A stretch of 64,000 nucleotides of DNA from Allocoleopsis franciscana PCC 7113 (GCF_000317515.1 NC_019738.1:3312001-3376000), one strand, 5' to 3'; shown: positions 40,684-50,192, counted from the stretch's first letter. A program made the numbers and translations. The notes: a model not told the origin generated them from the letters alone.

Positions 40684-41138
40684 ATCAATAAACCCATTAA
40701 CAAGAGAGGAACCTCGCTAGTTATCCCTACGCTTGTCCTAACCTTAAACAAATATAAAAATAGATTAATATATCCAAAGAAAGAAACCGCAAAAGTTCAG
40801 TATAGAAGGCAACTCAGTGTTTGTCCAAGCCGTCTTTCACGCTATGTGTTGAGGTTTCCGGTCGGGTCTATCCCTCAAGCGTCTGGAAAGGTAGCTGCTC
40901 TTTTTTCTCGCTTTTCTTGGGATATTTGGACTTACACGTTAAAGGTTGAACCTGTAAGTGATGTCTCGATGCTTTGTTAAGTATTGTGTTATTGTACATA
41001 ACCTCATGGCTTTTTTTTGCAAAGAGTTTGTGAAGTTGACGACAGACCTGCCACTCTAGGAAGTAAACAACCTGTTAGATAGGAGATTTGGCGTCAGCCT
41101 TAGAACTTCTGCAAGTCCTTAGCCTCTGGTCTTCCATT
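40684..41138. other. Intergenic, no gene
   Basis: 455 bases between the divergent kinase gene and the beta-propeller gene. Long runs of T and A but no recognisable element; both promoters must lie here. Confidence 0.45.
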
Positions 41139-42647
41139 ATGTCCGGTCAAACTGTAACCCCCAAAAAATTCCTCCAGCCCATTGATCGTGCCGCTTTGGG
41201 TGTAATGGTAGTACTCAGTCTTTTGATCTCAATCTTGCTGTTGAGTGGCGATCGCACAGCCCCTAGAGTGCGCGATTTTAGTTGGCAGAATCAACAAGTG
41301 AGTGCAGAGGATACGGCCTTTATCCTGACCTTTAGCCGTCCCATGAACCACGATAGTGTAGAGGCCAACCTAAAAATCGAACCGCCTATCCCCGGAAAAT
41401 TTAGCTGGGCGGGGCGTCGCATGGCTTATACCCCAAAGTTTCCCGTGCCCTATGGGAACCAGTATAAAGTCGAACTCAAGGGAGCGAGAGACCAAATTTC
41501 TGCCAGGGAGAACGAAGGCAAGCAGATGCAGCCATTTTCGGCTTCCTTTCGTACCCGCGATCGCGCTTTTGCTTATATCGGCGTTGAAGGAAAAGAGCAG
41601 GGACGGCTAATTCTTTACAACCTCACGACTCAGAAAAAAAGTATCCTGTCGCCGGCTGATTTAGTCGTCATGGATTTTAAACCCTACCCAGAGGGTGAAA
41701 AAATCTTGTTCTCGGCTAGCGATCGCAAATATCAAGAAAAGGGCTTACTCAATCAGCAATTGTACACGGTAACCACAGGAATCTCATTTCAATCGGACGA
41801 TCAATCAGCGGCTGAACTACCGCCAGAAGGCCGACTGAATTTAGTGTTAGATAGCAAAGACTATCAGAACCTAAAATTTGACCTGTCAGGTGATGGCAAG
41901 ACTATTGTTGTCCAACGATTGAATCGGCGTAATCCCGGCGATTTTGGTCTGTGGATTATCCAACCCAACGCCAAACCCCGCTCATTGGGAAACCAGCCCG
42001 GAGGGGACTTTATCATCGCTCCCGATAGTGGTTCTGTGGCTGTAGCACAAGGGCAGGGCGTGGCGATTTTACCCTTACAACCACAGACCAAACCCTTAGA
42101 TTTTCTGCCCAAGTTTGGCATTCTACTGAGCTTTGCCAAGGATGGTTCGGCAGCCGCCATGGTTAAATTTAATACGGATTACACGCGATCGCTTTATTTG
42201 GTCACAAACCAAGGCACTCAGAAAGAACTGCTGCGTACCACCGGCTCCATCCAAAGCTGCGAATTCGCCCTGGGGCGCAACACTCTCTACTGCTTGTTAA
42301 CTCAACTAATTAAAGGGGAACAATACGAGGAAGAACCCTTCTTTGCCACCATTGACTTCACACCAGACCCCAAGAGTACGCAGGTGTCCGTCAAGCCATT
42401 AGTTGTCTTACCCAATCAACGAGATATTCAAATGAGTTTGTCTCCCGATGGCTTAGCCTTGCTGTTTGATCAAATCGTAACTCGTCCCCCCACCGCGACC
42501 GATACCTTAAGATCCAATGATGGGCAAGCGATCGCTACGGGTTGGTTATGGATGTTGCCCTTAACCGAGGATACATCCTCAACCCCCCCATCTCAGATCA
42601 AGCCCGAACAGTTGTTACCAGGATTCCATCCTCGCTGGTTGCCTTGA
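41139..42647 (+). CDS. Membrane-anchored Ig-like and beta-propeller protein
   Basis: I prefer the ATG at 41139 (MSGQTVTPKKFLQ); an upstream TTG at 41088 follows AGGAG too closely. The 502-residue product has one membrane anchor at about 22-37 (GVMVVLSLLISILLLSG), then an SbsA/Big-type Ig-like domain (about 50-140: FSRPMNHDSVEANLKIEPPI, YGNQYKVELKG), and then a TolB/WD40-like six- or seven-blade propeller to the end (ILYNLTTQKKSIL, NLKFDLSGDGKTIVVQRL, IQMSLSPDGLALLFDQ). The chain should face the periplasm. Probably a scaffold; the partner is unknown and no Tol-Pal genes are nearby. Confidence 0.75.
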   Translation: MSGQTVTPKKFLQPIDRAALGVMVVLSLLISILLLSGDRTAPRVRDFSWQNQQVSAEDTAFILTFSRPMNHDSVEANLKIEPPIPGKFSWAGRRMAYTPKFPVPYGNQYKVELKGARDQISARENEGKQMQPFSASFRTRDRAFAYIGVEGKEQGRLILYNLTTQKKSILSPADLVVMDFKPYPEGEKILFSASDRKYQEKGLLNQQLYTVTTGISFQSDDQSAAELPPEGRLNLVLDSKDYQNLKFDLSGDGKTIVVQRLNRRNPGDFGLWIIQPNAKPRSLGNQPGGDFIIAPDSGSVAVAQGQGVAILPLQPQTKPLDFLPKFGILLSFAKDGSAAAMVKFNTDYTRSLYLVTNQGTQKELLRTTGSIQSCEFALGRNTLYCLLTQLIKGEQYEEEPFFATIDFTPDPKSTQVSVKPLVVLPNQRDIQMSLSPDGLALLFDQIVTRPPTATDTLRSNDGQAIATGWLWMLPLTEDTSSTPPSQIKPEQLLPGFHPRWLP

Positions 42648-43231
42648 GTAGGAAAGAGGGGGAATAAGCTGTTACGCATTTAATTTGCCTATTGAGGCTG
42701 CGGGGGCGCTGGGGAGAGGATTTGAGCTGAGCATTTTTATGCTGTGTTTAGAATGTACAAGTTTAATGCACTGTAGCTTAGTAATATTTCTCCTCGACCC
42801 TAACCGATTGGGTTGCCCATGAAGACCTAAATCCATCAGTGATGCTAGCTGATGAAAGACAGCAATTAACAGCTTGATGTTGACCTTTGAGCTATTAGGA
42901 AAAAATATCACGGGCACGCAGAAATTCACACTCACTAACAGCAGAACTCTACTCTGCTGGATAAAACTTAACATTTTAAGTCGTTTGGTCACTTCCGTTA
43001 GGAAAAGATACAAAGGTGAAAATCCCCTCGCCTTGATGGCTGGGGGTGTCAACACTCTTTGAGCCGGGGTGTTTACTATGTCTTCTGGCAGAAGTTAGTT
43101 GCCCAAAAATTAGAGATGATTTGTAAAGATAGTAACCAAATCCCTTCAAAATTGTTACCCAGTTTTGAAATAAAGCTCATCGAAAGATAACAAGACAAAT
43201 TCAGCAAATGTAGTTTTCGTAGGAGGCCAAC
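42648..43231. other. Intergenic, no gene supported
   Basis: 584 bases. The longest frame (42672-43055, minus strand, 127 codons) has no ribosome-binding site and no recognised content, and an overlapping plus-strand frame is equally unsupported. The segment just before 43232 contains the AGGAGG ribosome-binding site of the lipoprotein gene. Confidence 0.45.
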
Positions 43232-43672
43232 GTGAATCTATTTCAGCATTGTCGCAAAATTCTGACGGCTCTCGTCTTGATTTTAGTTCTGACGACAACG
43301 GCTGCCTGTAGCGGCGGGGTTCAAGCTAAACAACCCTCGAACAGTTTACCGACAACCCTAAATTCCAACGGGTACTATACTCAATTGGAACGCGGAAATA
43401 GTCCTGTGGGACAAGATTTTGGCAATTGGGTTGTCCAGACGGCTCAGGGAGTGGTTCAAGATGCTTATGTGCGTGACAACAATAAGCTAGGTGTCGTGAT
43501 TACGCGTCAAGTTCGTCCGAATGAAGTGAAGCCCTTAGCTAAATCTTTGGTTCAAGGATTCCATAAGAATTTTCCCAATCAAGATTTAAAAGTTTTGGTT
43601 TACGCACCGGACAAAAAATTGATTTTGACCGCTCAATATGATGAGCAGTCCAAGCTGATTGAATACCAATAA
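43232..43672 (+). CDS. Small lipoprotein, hypothetical
   Basis: A 146-residue protein starting at a GTG six bases after a strong AGGAGG. The signal peptide ILTALVLILVLTTTAACSGG has a lipobox TAAC, so it should be lipid-anchored. The mature domain (about 45-146) is a small alpha/beta unit: FGNWVVQTAQGVVQDAYVRD, LGVVITRQVRPNEV, KPLAKSLVQGFHKNFPNQDL and KVLVYAPDKKLILTAQYD. I do not recognise a named family. It lies 90 bases before the next gene in the same direction, possibly one unit. Confidence 0.78.
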   Translation: MNLFQHCRKILTALVLILVLTTTAACSGGVQAKQPSNSLPTTLNSNGYYTQLERGNSPVGQDFGNWVVQTAQGVVQDAYVRDNNKLGVVITRQVRPNEVKPLAKSLVQGFHKNFPNQDLKVLVYAPDKKLILTAQYDEQSKLIEYQ

Positions 43673-43762
43673 AGCGGCTGAGTCAGTAAAATTAGCAAAC
43701 TTTGAAAGAGCTTTAGACGGAATTCAAAGCCTAAAGCTGAGATAAAAAAGGAGAAATTTAAA

Positions 43763-44287
43763 ATGACAAGTAGCGAACAGTACAAGCGTCAAATCTTGAA
43801 TGATTTGGCTCAGGGGAATGTTGAATCTCTCGATGATGCCCCGACCAATACGGCGCAGGAATACGAAAATTTTGATGATTTTGCCCAGCGTTCCTCAGCG
43901 GCTGAACGTCGCCATTTGTTTGGTCGGTCTTTACATCCCGACAAAATTCCCCCTAGCCAGATGGAGCCAGAACTGCAAAAGGCGATCGCTCAAATTAAGC
44001 CCAATGAGCGGGATGATGTGGCTCGTGCCTTTTTCAAACATTTAAAGCAACGAGGACTCAGCGATCGCAACCTAGAGCAACAGTTGGGACTTTCCACCCA
44101 CCATGCCAGTCGCATGAGTGCGGAGGATGTCAGTAAACTCGCCTCCTTCGCCTATCATTCCCACCCTGATATCTTCCAAGAGGTACTCACCGAGCAACCG
44201 GGAATTATGAAGTTTCTCAGTAATCCCGTGGTAGCAGCGGTTTTAGGAGTGGCAGCGGCTAAGTGGCTGGGGAATCGCCACAAGTAA
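43763..44287 (+). CDS. Hypothetical cyanobacterial protein, 174 aa
   Basis: A helical protein with a good AAAGGAGAAA ribosome-binding site. The N-terminal 40 residues are acidic, the middle carries RRHLFGRSLHPDKIPPSQME and AIAQIKPNERDDVARAFFKH, then LKQRGLSDRNLEQQLGLST, and the C-terminus ends in a single hydrophobic helix (FLSNPVVAAVLGVAAAKWLG) followed by NRHK. That helix may insert in a membrane or pack against one. I recognise no named domain. It may be co-transcribed with the lipoprotein gene upstream. Confidence 0.72.
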   Translation: MTSSEQYKRQILNDLAQGNVESLDDAPTNTAQEYENFDDFAQRSSAAERRHLFGRSLHPDKIPPSQMEPELQKAIAQIKPNERDDVARAFFKHLKQRGLSDRNLEQQLGLSTHHASRMSAEDVSKLASFAYHSHPDIFQEVLTEQPGIMKFLSNPVVAAVLGVAAAKWLGNRHK

Positions 44288-44324
44288 TATCATCTCCGGT
44301 GAATTACCCATCGTAAAATCCTGT

Positions 44325-44347
44325 TTGTAGTAGGCACAAAGAGTGCC
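44325..44347. repeat. GTAGTAGGCAC hairpin repeat, degenerate copy
   Basis: GTAGTAGGCAC-AAAGA-GTGCC resembles the left half of the element at 54811-54858. The hairpin arms are GGCAC (44333-44337) and GTGCC (44343-44347). It lies between two convergent genes. Confidence 0.5.
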
Positions 44348-44423
44348 CCCGACAATTTACAGCGTGTAGGGCACGGCAACTGTAACCTCTGGTTAAAGCA
44401 GAATCATTAAAGATGCCGTGTCT

Positions 44424-45437
44424 CTACTTCAACTCACTTAAATCATCAGGATGGCCAGGGGGATAGATTGGGGTCAATTTCTTTTTGTAAGCAGAATCTG
44501 GATCAGCAAACCCTCCCACCTCCGATAACACATAGAGGGGTCTTCCCTTTACCTCTTCATAAATACGCCCCACATACTCACCCAAAATCCCAATACTCAC
44601 CAACTGCACCGCACCCAGAAAGAACATGGCAATCATAATGGTTGCCAAGCCTGTCAAGGGGGAAGATGGGGCAATAATGCGCCAATAAAAGACGAGTATT
44701 GCCATCAGAACCGCCACCGTTGCCGCGAGTAAGCCGAGGTAAGTTGAGATCCGTAACGGCACTCTAGAAAAAGAAATCAAACCAATTGCCGCAAGGGAGA
44801 GGGACTTGCGAAACGTGTACTGCACTTCACCCGCAAAACGGGGGTCACGTTCAAAGCAAATGCAAGTCTGCTGCAACCCCACCCAGGAACGCAGTCCCCG
44901 AATGAAGCGGTTGCGTTCTGGCATGGAATTGAGGACATCCACCACCTTCCGATCCATCAAACAAAAATCCCCCGTATCGAGGGGAATTTCGATATCTGCC
45001 AGACGCCGCAGGATACGATAAAACACATAAGCAGGGAGGCGCTTGAGCCAGCTTTCTTTCTTGCGCTGAGTGCGTTGGGCATAGACAACTTGGTAACCTT
45101 GTTGCCACTTTTCCACAAGTACCGGGATTAATTCGGGTGGGTCTTGTAAGTCGGCATCCATTACCACGATCGCATCACCGCGCACAAAATTGAGACCGGC
45201 AGTAACGGCAATTTGATGACCAAAGTTACGAGCGAGACTAATGTAGCAAATGCGTGGGTCTTTCTCATGCAGTTCTCGCAACAGGGAAAGGGTGCGATCG
45301 CGGCTACCATCATTAATTAAAATGACTTCCACCGGTTCCCCAAGTTGATCGATCACCGCACTCAATCGTCGGTACAGTTCCGTAATAATCTTTTCCTCGT
45401 TATAGACGGGAATCACTAGGGAATACTTGGGGCGCAC
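44424..45437 (-). CDS. GT2 glycosyltransferase, DPM1/GtrB-like
   Basis: A 337-residue enzyme that should move a sugar from a nucleotide sugar to a polyprenyl phosphate on the inner face of the membrane. The GT2 domain has [42 protein letters not shown] and the metal-binding [14 protein letters not shown]; two C-terminal membrane helices (about 235-262 and 268-295) are typical of GtrB/DPM-like enzymes. The start is a GTG. It is followed upstream on the same strand, 104 bases away, by a PIG-V-like mannosyltransferase gene, so a polyprenyl-linked donor could be made by this protein and used by that one. Confidence 0.92.
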   Translation of the reverse strand: MRPKYSLVIPVYNEEKIITELYRRLSAVIDQLGEPVEVILINDGSRDRTLSLLRELHEKDPRICYISLARNFGHQIAVTAGLNFVRGDAIVVMDADLQDPPELIPVLVEKWQQGYQVVYAQRTQRKKESWLKRLPAYVFYRILRRLADIEIPLDTGDFCLMDRKVVDVLNSMPERNRFIRGLRSWVGLQQTCICFERDPRFAGEVQYTFRKSLSLAAIGLISFSRVPLRISTYLGLLAATVAVLMAILVFYWRIIAPSSPLTGLATIMIAMFFLGAVQLVSIGILGEYVGRIYEEVKGRPLYVLSEVGGFADPDSAYKKKLTPIYPPGHPDDLSELK

Positions 45438-45541
45438 AGTTCATCTATCCTTGGAATCGGGTAATCAGTATTGAGTTACAGAATATCAAGCAAGAACGCC
45501 CACTGCTTCTAGTGCTGGGATGAATTCAGCCATGAGCGCCC

Positions 45542-46729
45542 TTAGGCTACCCAATACCACCAAGCAAACCGAAGGGCGAAGCGTACTAAGATGACAGCGA
45601 ATAAGCCTAGAGTCAGGTATCCCCACCGGGGATGACTGGCGAACAACCAGCCGAGTGCTAAGGCGATCGATACAATTCCATAAACATAGCGGCTGACGGA
45701 ACTGAGAGAGCCAGTCGCTAAAATAATTCCTAGGGAACAAAAACCATAGGCCACAGCAACAGGGGGAAGTTTGGCGCGTAAGTACCATAACAAATAACCT
45801 CCACCCCAAAACGTGACGACTCTCAGTAAATTTTCCTCGTCCAACTTTAAAGCGTTGATCAATACTCTAAACCAATTCGGATGCTGCGATTTCCAGGCTT
45901 GCTGTACATGTACGAATGCTAATGGGTCGGCAAAATCAATCGCGCAATATAAACTAAATAACAGCAGTCCACCCATCGCCGCCAAACCAGCAATGTAGGC
46001 GATCTTCGGCCTTTTTTCCTGCCACGCCACGATGAGAAAGGCCGGAATCAGCGCCACCCCTGTTGACCGAGTGGCAGTTGCCAGTGTTCCCCACAAAGCC
46101 GCTTTGGTATACTGACCCTGATCGAACGATCGCAAAGCAGCGGTTGTGACTAACAGAAATAATCCTTCGGAATAAACAACCGTTCCATATAAGGAAAAGG
46201 GACACCAAGCCAGCACGGCTGTTGCCCACCTTGCCACACTGACGCTATACCGCTCTTCTGCCCAACGGTACAATAGCCACAGCGCACCCAGCAAAGCTAG
46301 ATTATTGACCAAAGTGCCTGCAATTTGAGACGGCAAGCCGAGGCTCATCACCGCCCGAATAGCTAAGGGAAATAGGGGAAAAAAGGCGATCGAGTGGTAT
46401 TTTCCATCCTGGGCATAGTCGTACCCTAGGGTGGCAATTTTCCGATACCAGGCTCCATCCCAGTGAGCAAATAGGTTCCAGCTCGTTTGGGGAACAAAGT
46501 CGGGAGTATAATCCAGGGGCAGTGTGCCGCTATGAGTAACGGGTGAGATGGGACTGACTGGAGCCAGCAGTTGCATCGCTACGAAGATGACGAGTCGGCT
46601 CAGCAGCCAGATGGCAATGACAAAAATCAACCCCTCCGCCCATGTTTGGGTTTTGAGCCTGACTTTGAAACCATCTGTTTCCCCTGGCTCTATGGTTTTC
46701 ATCGCTAAAGAAGTGGGATTTGTGATCAC
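45542..46729 (-). CDS. PIG-V-like polytopic mannosyltransferase
   Basis: A 395-residue membrane protein with about ten spans. The large first periplasmic loop carries FAHWDGAWYRKIATLGYDY, the HWDGxWY pattern of the PIG-V family of mannosyltransferases that use polyprenyl-phosphate sugars. SIAFFPLFPLAIR, NNLALLGALWLLYRWAEER and ATRSTGVALIPAF also fit. The GTG start at 46729 is uncertain; an ATG nine codons later (MKTIEPGE) is an alternative. The neighbouring GT2 gene downstream would supply the lipid-linked donor. The acceptor is unknown. Confidence 0.82.
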   Translation of the reverse strand: MITNPTSLAMKTIEPGETDGFKVRLKTQTWAEGLIFVIAIWLLSRLVIFVAMQLLAPVSPISPVTHSGTLPLDYTPDFVPQTSWNLFAHWDGAWYRKIATLGYDYAQDGKYHSIAFFPLFPLAIRAVMSLGLPSQIAGTLVNNLALLGALWLLYRWAEERYSVSVARWATAVLAWCPFSLYGTVVYSEGLFLLVTTAALRSFDQGQYTKAALWGTLATATRSTGVALIPAFLIVAWQEKRPKIAYIAGLAAMGGLLLFSLYCAIDFADPLAFVHVQQAWKSQHPNWFRVLINALKLDEENLLRVVTFWGGGYLLWYLRAKLPPVAVAYGFCSLGIILATGSLSSVSRYVYGIVSIALALGWLFASHPRWGYLTLGLFAVILVRFALRFAWWYWVA

Positions 46730-46803
46730 AGACTCAGCGGCAAGCCCTGTGAAAATTTTAAGCCTATAAGACTCAAGATAGATGCATCAAATCATGACAA
46801 TCT

Positions 46804-48117
46804 CTAACGACCCAATTTATTAGGAAGTCCGTCACAACCACCGGGAATCGTCCGACGAGAACGCTCCCCACACCAGTAACAGCAGTATTTGCGCTGTTCT
46901 TCGTCCAGCCGCTGCACGTCTGTAAAATTGGCATTTTCCACCACCGCGCCCGTGTGTGCCCCTGTATTGTAGTCGGGAGGTTTACTCCGGCTGCGGGGGC
47001 TGGCGGTTTCCAGTGAGCCATAGAACAGACGAACTCCCTTGAGATCCGCACCCGAAAGGTTGGCTTCGTACAAAATGGTTCGTGACAGGTTGGCTTTGAC
47101 CAAATCGCAACCGCTGAGATTGGCTCTCACCATATTCGCCTCGCTCAATTCCGTCCAGCGTAAATCTGTTCCAGACAAATCGGCTCCAGCTAACATAATA
47201 TTCAGGTCAATCACGCGCACCCCTCTTTCGCGATCTTCCTGGTAACCTCCGTTTCCATCCAGGATGGGGCGTCCTAAGTGGGTATCCCGCTTTAGGGGTG
47301 TTAATAATCGAGATTGGGACAAAAAGCGCAGAACTTTTGCTTTACCTAAGGGATCGACACTACCCAAGATGGCAGCCGTGCGTCCTTCGGAAAATGCCCG
47401 TTCTTGAGGCCAATCTTCGAGCAAGCCTTCATCATCCAACGCTAAGTCACAGACACCTTGAAAGTAAGCATCAATGGTTTGCTGTTGGGTAATAACGTTT
47501 TGTTGGATGGTTAAGTCTTTAGAAATTACATATTGTCGCCATGCAATATAAACGGCAAGGACGGCAATCATGATTTGGCCTAAGGCTCCAATCCACTCAG
47601 CTAAGGAACCAATGGAGTCGGAGTCGATGCTTCTGAGGACTTGATCAAAACGTTTTGTGACACCCGTTAGGGAGGCTAAACCGATGATCGCAGCGATTAA
47701 TCCAAAGACAGCCACGAATTGCGATCGCTCTTCCGGAGATAGCGTCTGAATTAGCGATCGCTTCACGGGAGGCCAAATCACGGGGATGGATAGCAACAAC
47801 GTGACAATCGCGCCCGACATGCCAATCCAGAAGTTATTGATCGATAACCCCAGAATCAGAATTGCGATCGCCATGAAGGTAATCAACGGAAGCAGCGATG
47901 GGGTCATATTTTGAGTCACACTGGGTTGGTTGCTACGACCCGATAGCGGCAGGATAGACAACGGACTTGGCTCTTGAGGTAGCGTTACTTCTGCCAAAGA
48001 GGGGTCAAGAGGGACGGGATTCAAGACGGTACCATAGTCACTGGAACCATTCGGATGATCGGTCTGCGGACTGGACTGAGGAGGATTGGGCTGATTGGTC
48101 ATCGTGTTCCCAGACAA
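46804..48117 (-). CDS. Membrane protein with pentapeptide repeats
   Basis: A 437-residue protein. Residues 1-75 are Pro/Ser-rich. Hydrophobic spans follow at about 80-95, 100-118, 137-155 and 180-200. A helical soluble part comes next, and from about 312 there is a run of pentapeptide repeats of the A(D/N)LSG type: IMLAGADLSGTDLRWTELS, EANMVRANLSGCDLVKANLS, RTILYEANLSGADLKGVRLF. The C-terminal 40 residues hold a CCYWCGERSR cysteine cluster of unknown role. Pentapeptide repeats form a right-handed beta helix. The function is unknown; members are frequent in cyanobacteria. A second Met at position 6 could also be the start. Confidence 0.82.
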   Translation of the reverse strand: MSGNTMTNQPNPPQSSPQTDHPNGSSDYGTVLNPVPLDPSLAEVTLPQEPSPLSILPLSGRSNQPSVTQNMTPSLLPLITFMAIAILILGLSINNFWIGMSGAIVTLLLSIPVIWPPVKRSLIQTLSPEERSQFVAVFGLIAAIIGLASLTGVTKRFDQVLRSIDSDSIGSLAEWIGALGQIMIAVLAVYIAWRQYVISKDLTIQQNVITQQQTIDAYFQGVCDLALDDEGLLEDWPQERAFSEGRTAAILGSVDPLGKAKVLRFLSQSRLLTPLKRDTHLGRPILDGNGGYQEDRERGVRVIDLNIMLAGADLSGTDLRWTELSEANMVRANLSGCDLVKANLSRTILYEANLSGADLKGVRLFYGSLETASPRSRSKPPDYNTGAHTGAVVENANFTDVQRLDEEQRKYCCYWCGERSRRTIPGGCDGLPNKLGR

Positions 48118-48342
48118 TTAGGCGAAGCGGAATACAACGTCATAGATATACTTAGAAAATTTTAACGAAGCCAGAATTTAGCACAGTGCCAGACAATCAA
48201 GTTTTAATCCTCGGCTCTATGCATTTTTTTAGCTTCTAGTCAATAATAGTATTTTAATTTTTATTGATAAAGTGCAAATACCCTGTGTGTTCTCTATGTC
48301 TATGTGGTTTAATCGTAACCTTGATTTGTGTAGCACTCACCC

Positions 48343-49218
48343 ATGAAAAAGCTCTTAGTTACAGGTGCCAGTGGTTTTTTGGGATGGAATCTTTGCCAGA
48401 TAGCTAAACAAGAATGGGATATTTATGGCACGTCTTTTTCACACGCTATAGAAATTCCAGGTATCACTCTTCTGAAAGTTGACTTAAGAGATTTTGAGGA
48501 ACTCAAGCGCATCTTTCAGGAAATTCAGCCCGATGCCGTTATCCATACAGCCGCGCAATCCAGTCCTAATATTTGTCAAAGTAATCCGGAAGAGTCCCAT
48601 AAGATTAATGTAACGGCATCGTGTAATCTTGCAGGGCTTTGTGCGGATTATTCTATCTCTTGTGCTTTTACTTCAACTGACTTAGTTTTTAATGGATTAA
48701 ATGCTCCCTATAAAGAAACAGATTCCGTGTCTCCTGTCAACTTATATGGGGAACAAAAAGTCATGGCAGAAGAAGGGATGTTAGAGCGTTATCCGATGAC
48801 GGCTGTTTGCCGGATGCCGTTAATGTTTGGGGTAGCTGCACCTCCTGCTCAAAGTTTCATGCAGCCATTTATTCAAACGTTGAGAGAGGGTAAAGAGCTA
48901 AGTTTATTTACCGATGAATTTCGTACCCCTGCTAGTGGTTCCACAGCGGCTAAGGGACTTTTATTGGCATTGGAGAAGGTGAATGGACGCATTCATTTGG
49001 GAGGAAAAGAGCGGATGTCGCGTTATGATTTTGGTCGTTCATTAGTAGAAGTATTTGAATTACCAAGTGAAGGGTTGAAAGGTTGCGGGCAAGCGGATGT
49101 AAAAATGGCGGCATCAAGACCTCCTGATGTTTCTTTGGATAGTTCAATGGCGTTTGATTTAGGGTATGCTCCGTTATCGTTGCGGGAGGAATTAGAGGCG
49201 TTACGAGGTAAGGTTTGA
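48343..49218 (+). CDS. RmlD-like NAD(P)-dependent sugar reductase
   Basis: A 291-residue short-chain reductase of the RmlD type (dTDP-4-dehydrorhamnose reductase). The Rossmann motif is VTGASGFLGWNL (TGASGFLG) at 6-17, followed by DAVIHTAAQSSPNIC, SISCAFTSTDLVFNG with the catalytic Thr and VNLYGEQKVMAEE with the Tyr/Lys pair. The C-terminal GKERMSRYDFGRSL and SRPPDVSLDSS pieces match RmlD. No rhamnose-pathway genes are adjacent, so the natural sugar is uncertain, and closely related proteins reduce other nucleotide sugars. Confidence 0.85.
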   Translation: MKKLLVTGASGFLGWNLCQIAKQEWDIYGTSFSHAIEIPGITLLKVDLRDFEELKRIFQEIQPDAVIHTAAQSSPNICQSNPEESHKINVTASCNLAGLCADYSISCAFTSTDLVFNGLNAPYKETDSVSPVNLYGEQKVMAEEGMLERYPMTAVCRMPLMFGVAAPPAQSFMQPFIQTLREGKELSLFTDEFRTPASGSTAAKGLLLALEKVNGRIHLGGKERMSRYDFGRSLVEVFELPSEGLKGCGQADVKMAASRPPDVSLDSSMAFDLGYAPLSLREELEALRGKV

Positions 49219-49229
49219 TATTCTCTGAC

Positions 49230-49516
49230 TCAGCCAGATGAAGCTGAAATCACTTGTTTGCCATTCGGGGTTACGGCTACTGCATTTACTGAGTTGCTAT
49301 GACCAGTGAGAGTGCATAGTAACCGTCCACCAGGGGGAGTTAAGCTAAGTGTCAAGGAACACAACCAAGGTTAATCTTTTTCGTCAGGAATTTAAAATCA
49401 GTCAGGGTTTGGAAATACTCTTCTAAATTCCCCGAATTCACCAGATTATAGGGAAACCTGTCCAGATACGCTTTTTGGACGTAGGATTTTTTTGCCTTTG
49501 ATTTTTTAGCAATCAT
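49230..49516 (-). pseudogene. Remnant of a STAND-type (NB-ARC/NACHT) WD40 protein
   Basis: From an ATG at 49516 the minus strand reads YLDRFPYNLVNSGNLEEYFQ then TLTDFKFLTKKI, the helical segment that links the NTPase to the WD40 propeller in STAND proteins. It stops at TGA (49352-49354). After a shift of one base the next 39 codons read LTPPGGRLLCTLTGHSNSV then NAVAVTPNGKQVISASSG, an unmistakable first WD40 blade, ending in a TGA at 49230. The NTPase part and the remaining blades are missing. Both stops and the frame change show that it is dead. Confidence 0.7.
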
Positions 49517-49537
49517 CTTGCACCTACCCACTCACCC

Positions 49538-49661
49538 GCCAAGGGTTTAAACCCTTGGCTCATAGCGAAAGTCCTCTGAAGAGGACTAAATACTGACTCG
49601 ACAAGGATTTCAGTCCACTTTAGTGGACTTGATCTATTAGCCCGGAGTTTAAACTCCGGGC
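49538..49661. repeat. Cluster of four palindromes
   Basis: Four hairpins in a row: a perfect 22-mer palindrome at 49538-49559 (GCCAAGGGTTT and its complement), AGTCCTCT/AGAGGACT at 49570-49587, AGTCCACT/AGTGGACT at 49612-49629, and a perfect 22-mer at 49640-49661 (GCCCGGAGTTT and its complement). Each has different bases but similar size. They lie between the STAND remnant and the TRADD-N-associated gene. Confidence 0.85.
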
Positions 49662-49886
49662 GGGTTTTAGGGTCTACCAGAAAGTTTGCAATACATCAGG
49701 TATAGCTAATTTAGGATTTTGCTGTCTAGGGCATATAGGTTTTCCTACTTTGCCCTATCTGCCCCAAAATCTAGGGCAAATACTCAATCCAAACAAAATC
49801 TATCTGCCCTGGAAACTACCTCTTTGCCTTCAGTAGGATACCAGTATCGAGATTCAACAACTCAACAGTTTAGAGGGTAAAAAAAA

Positions 49887-50192
49887 ATGAATTTCAATGT
49901 TTCCAGAAAGCTCAAATCCGATAATCAGCCAAATTCTAACGAGGCTAATAGCAATATCAAACAAGAGATTATGCGAGAATTATTGCGCCAAGTTCGTCGA
50001 AGCTATAACTTCGCGCTTGCCATCACCACAGCATCTGCCCTCATGACTTTATCTGGTGTTGGGCTTCTTTATTTCAACAAAGTACCCGAAGCCAGCCTGA
50101 CAACAACAGGAGGAGTACTGGCAAGCCTTCACAGTGTCCAGTTGGCGAAGGAAGCAAAAGAGGAATTGCGTCAGATGATAGATGAGGATTGA
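49887..50192 (+). CDS. TRADD-N-associated two-transmembrane protein (CyanoTRADDas_TM type)
   Basis: A 101-residue membrane protein. After a polar N-terminus, the segment REL-LRQVRRSYNFALAITTAS leads into two hydrophobic spans (about 44-64 and 73-86) joined by a short turn with NKVPEASLTTTGG, then a helical tail KEAKEELRQMI. This matches the small membrane module that accompanies TRADD-N domains in cyanobacterial conflict and programmed-death systems; the name is from memory of published domain analyses. The usual partner gene with the TRADD-N domain is not seen here, but a decayed STAND-WD40 gene lies 370 bases upstream. It is probably free-standing or an orphan. Confidence 0.65.
   Translation: MNFNVSRKLKSDNQPNSNEANSNIKQEIMRELLRQVRRSYNFALAITTASALMTLSGVGLLYFNKVPEASLTTTGGVLASLHSVQLAKEAKEELRQMIDED

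Noticed and set aside
42672-43055. 127-codon minus-strand frame
   Set aside because: No ribosome-binding site, odd composition (many Leu/Ser/Lys without domain pattern) and an overlapping plus-strand frame of equal quality.
49538-49661. Possible CRISPR array
   Set aside because: The palindromes differ in sequence and spacing and there are no direct repeats with uniform spacers, nor any cas gene.
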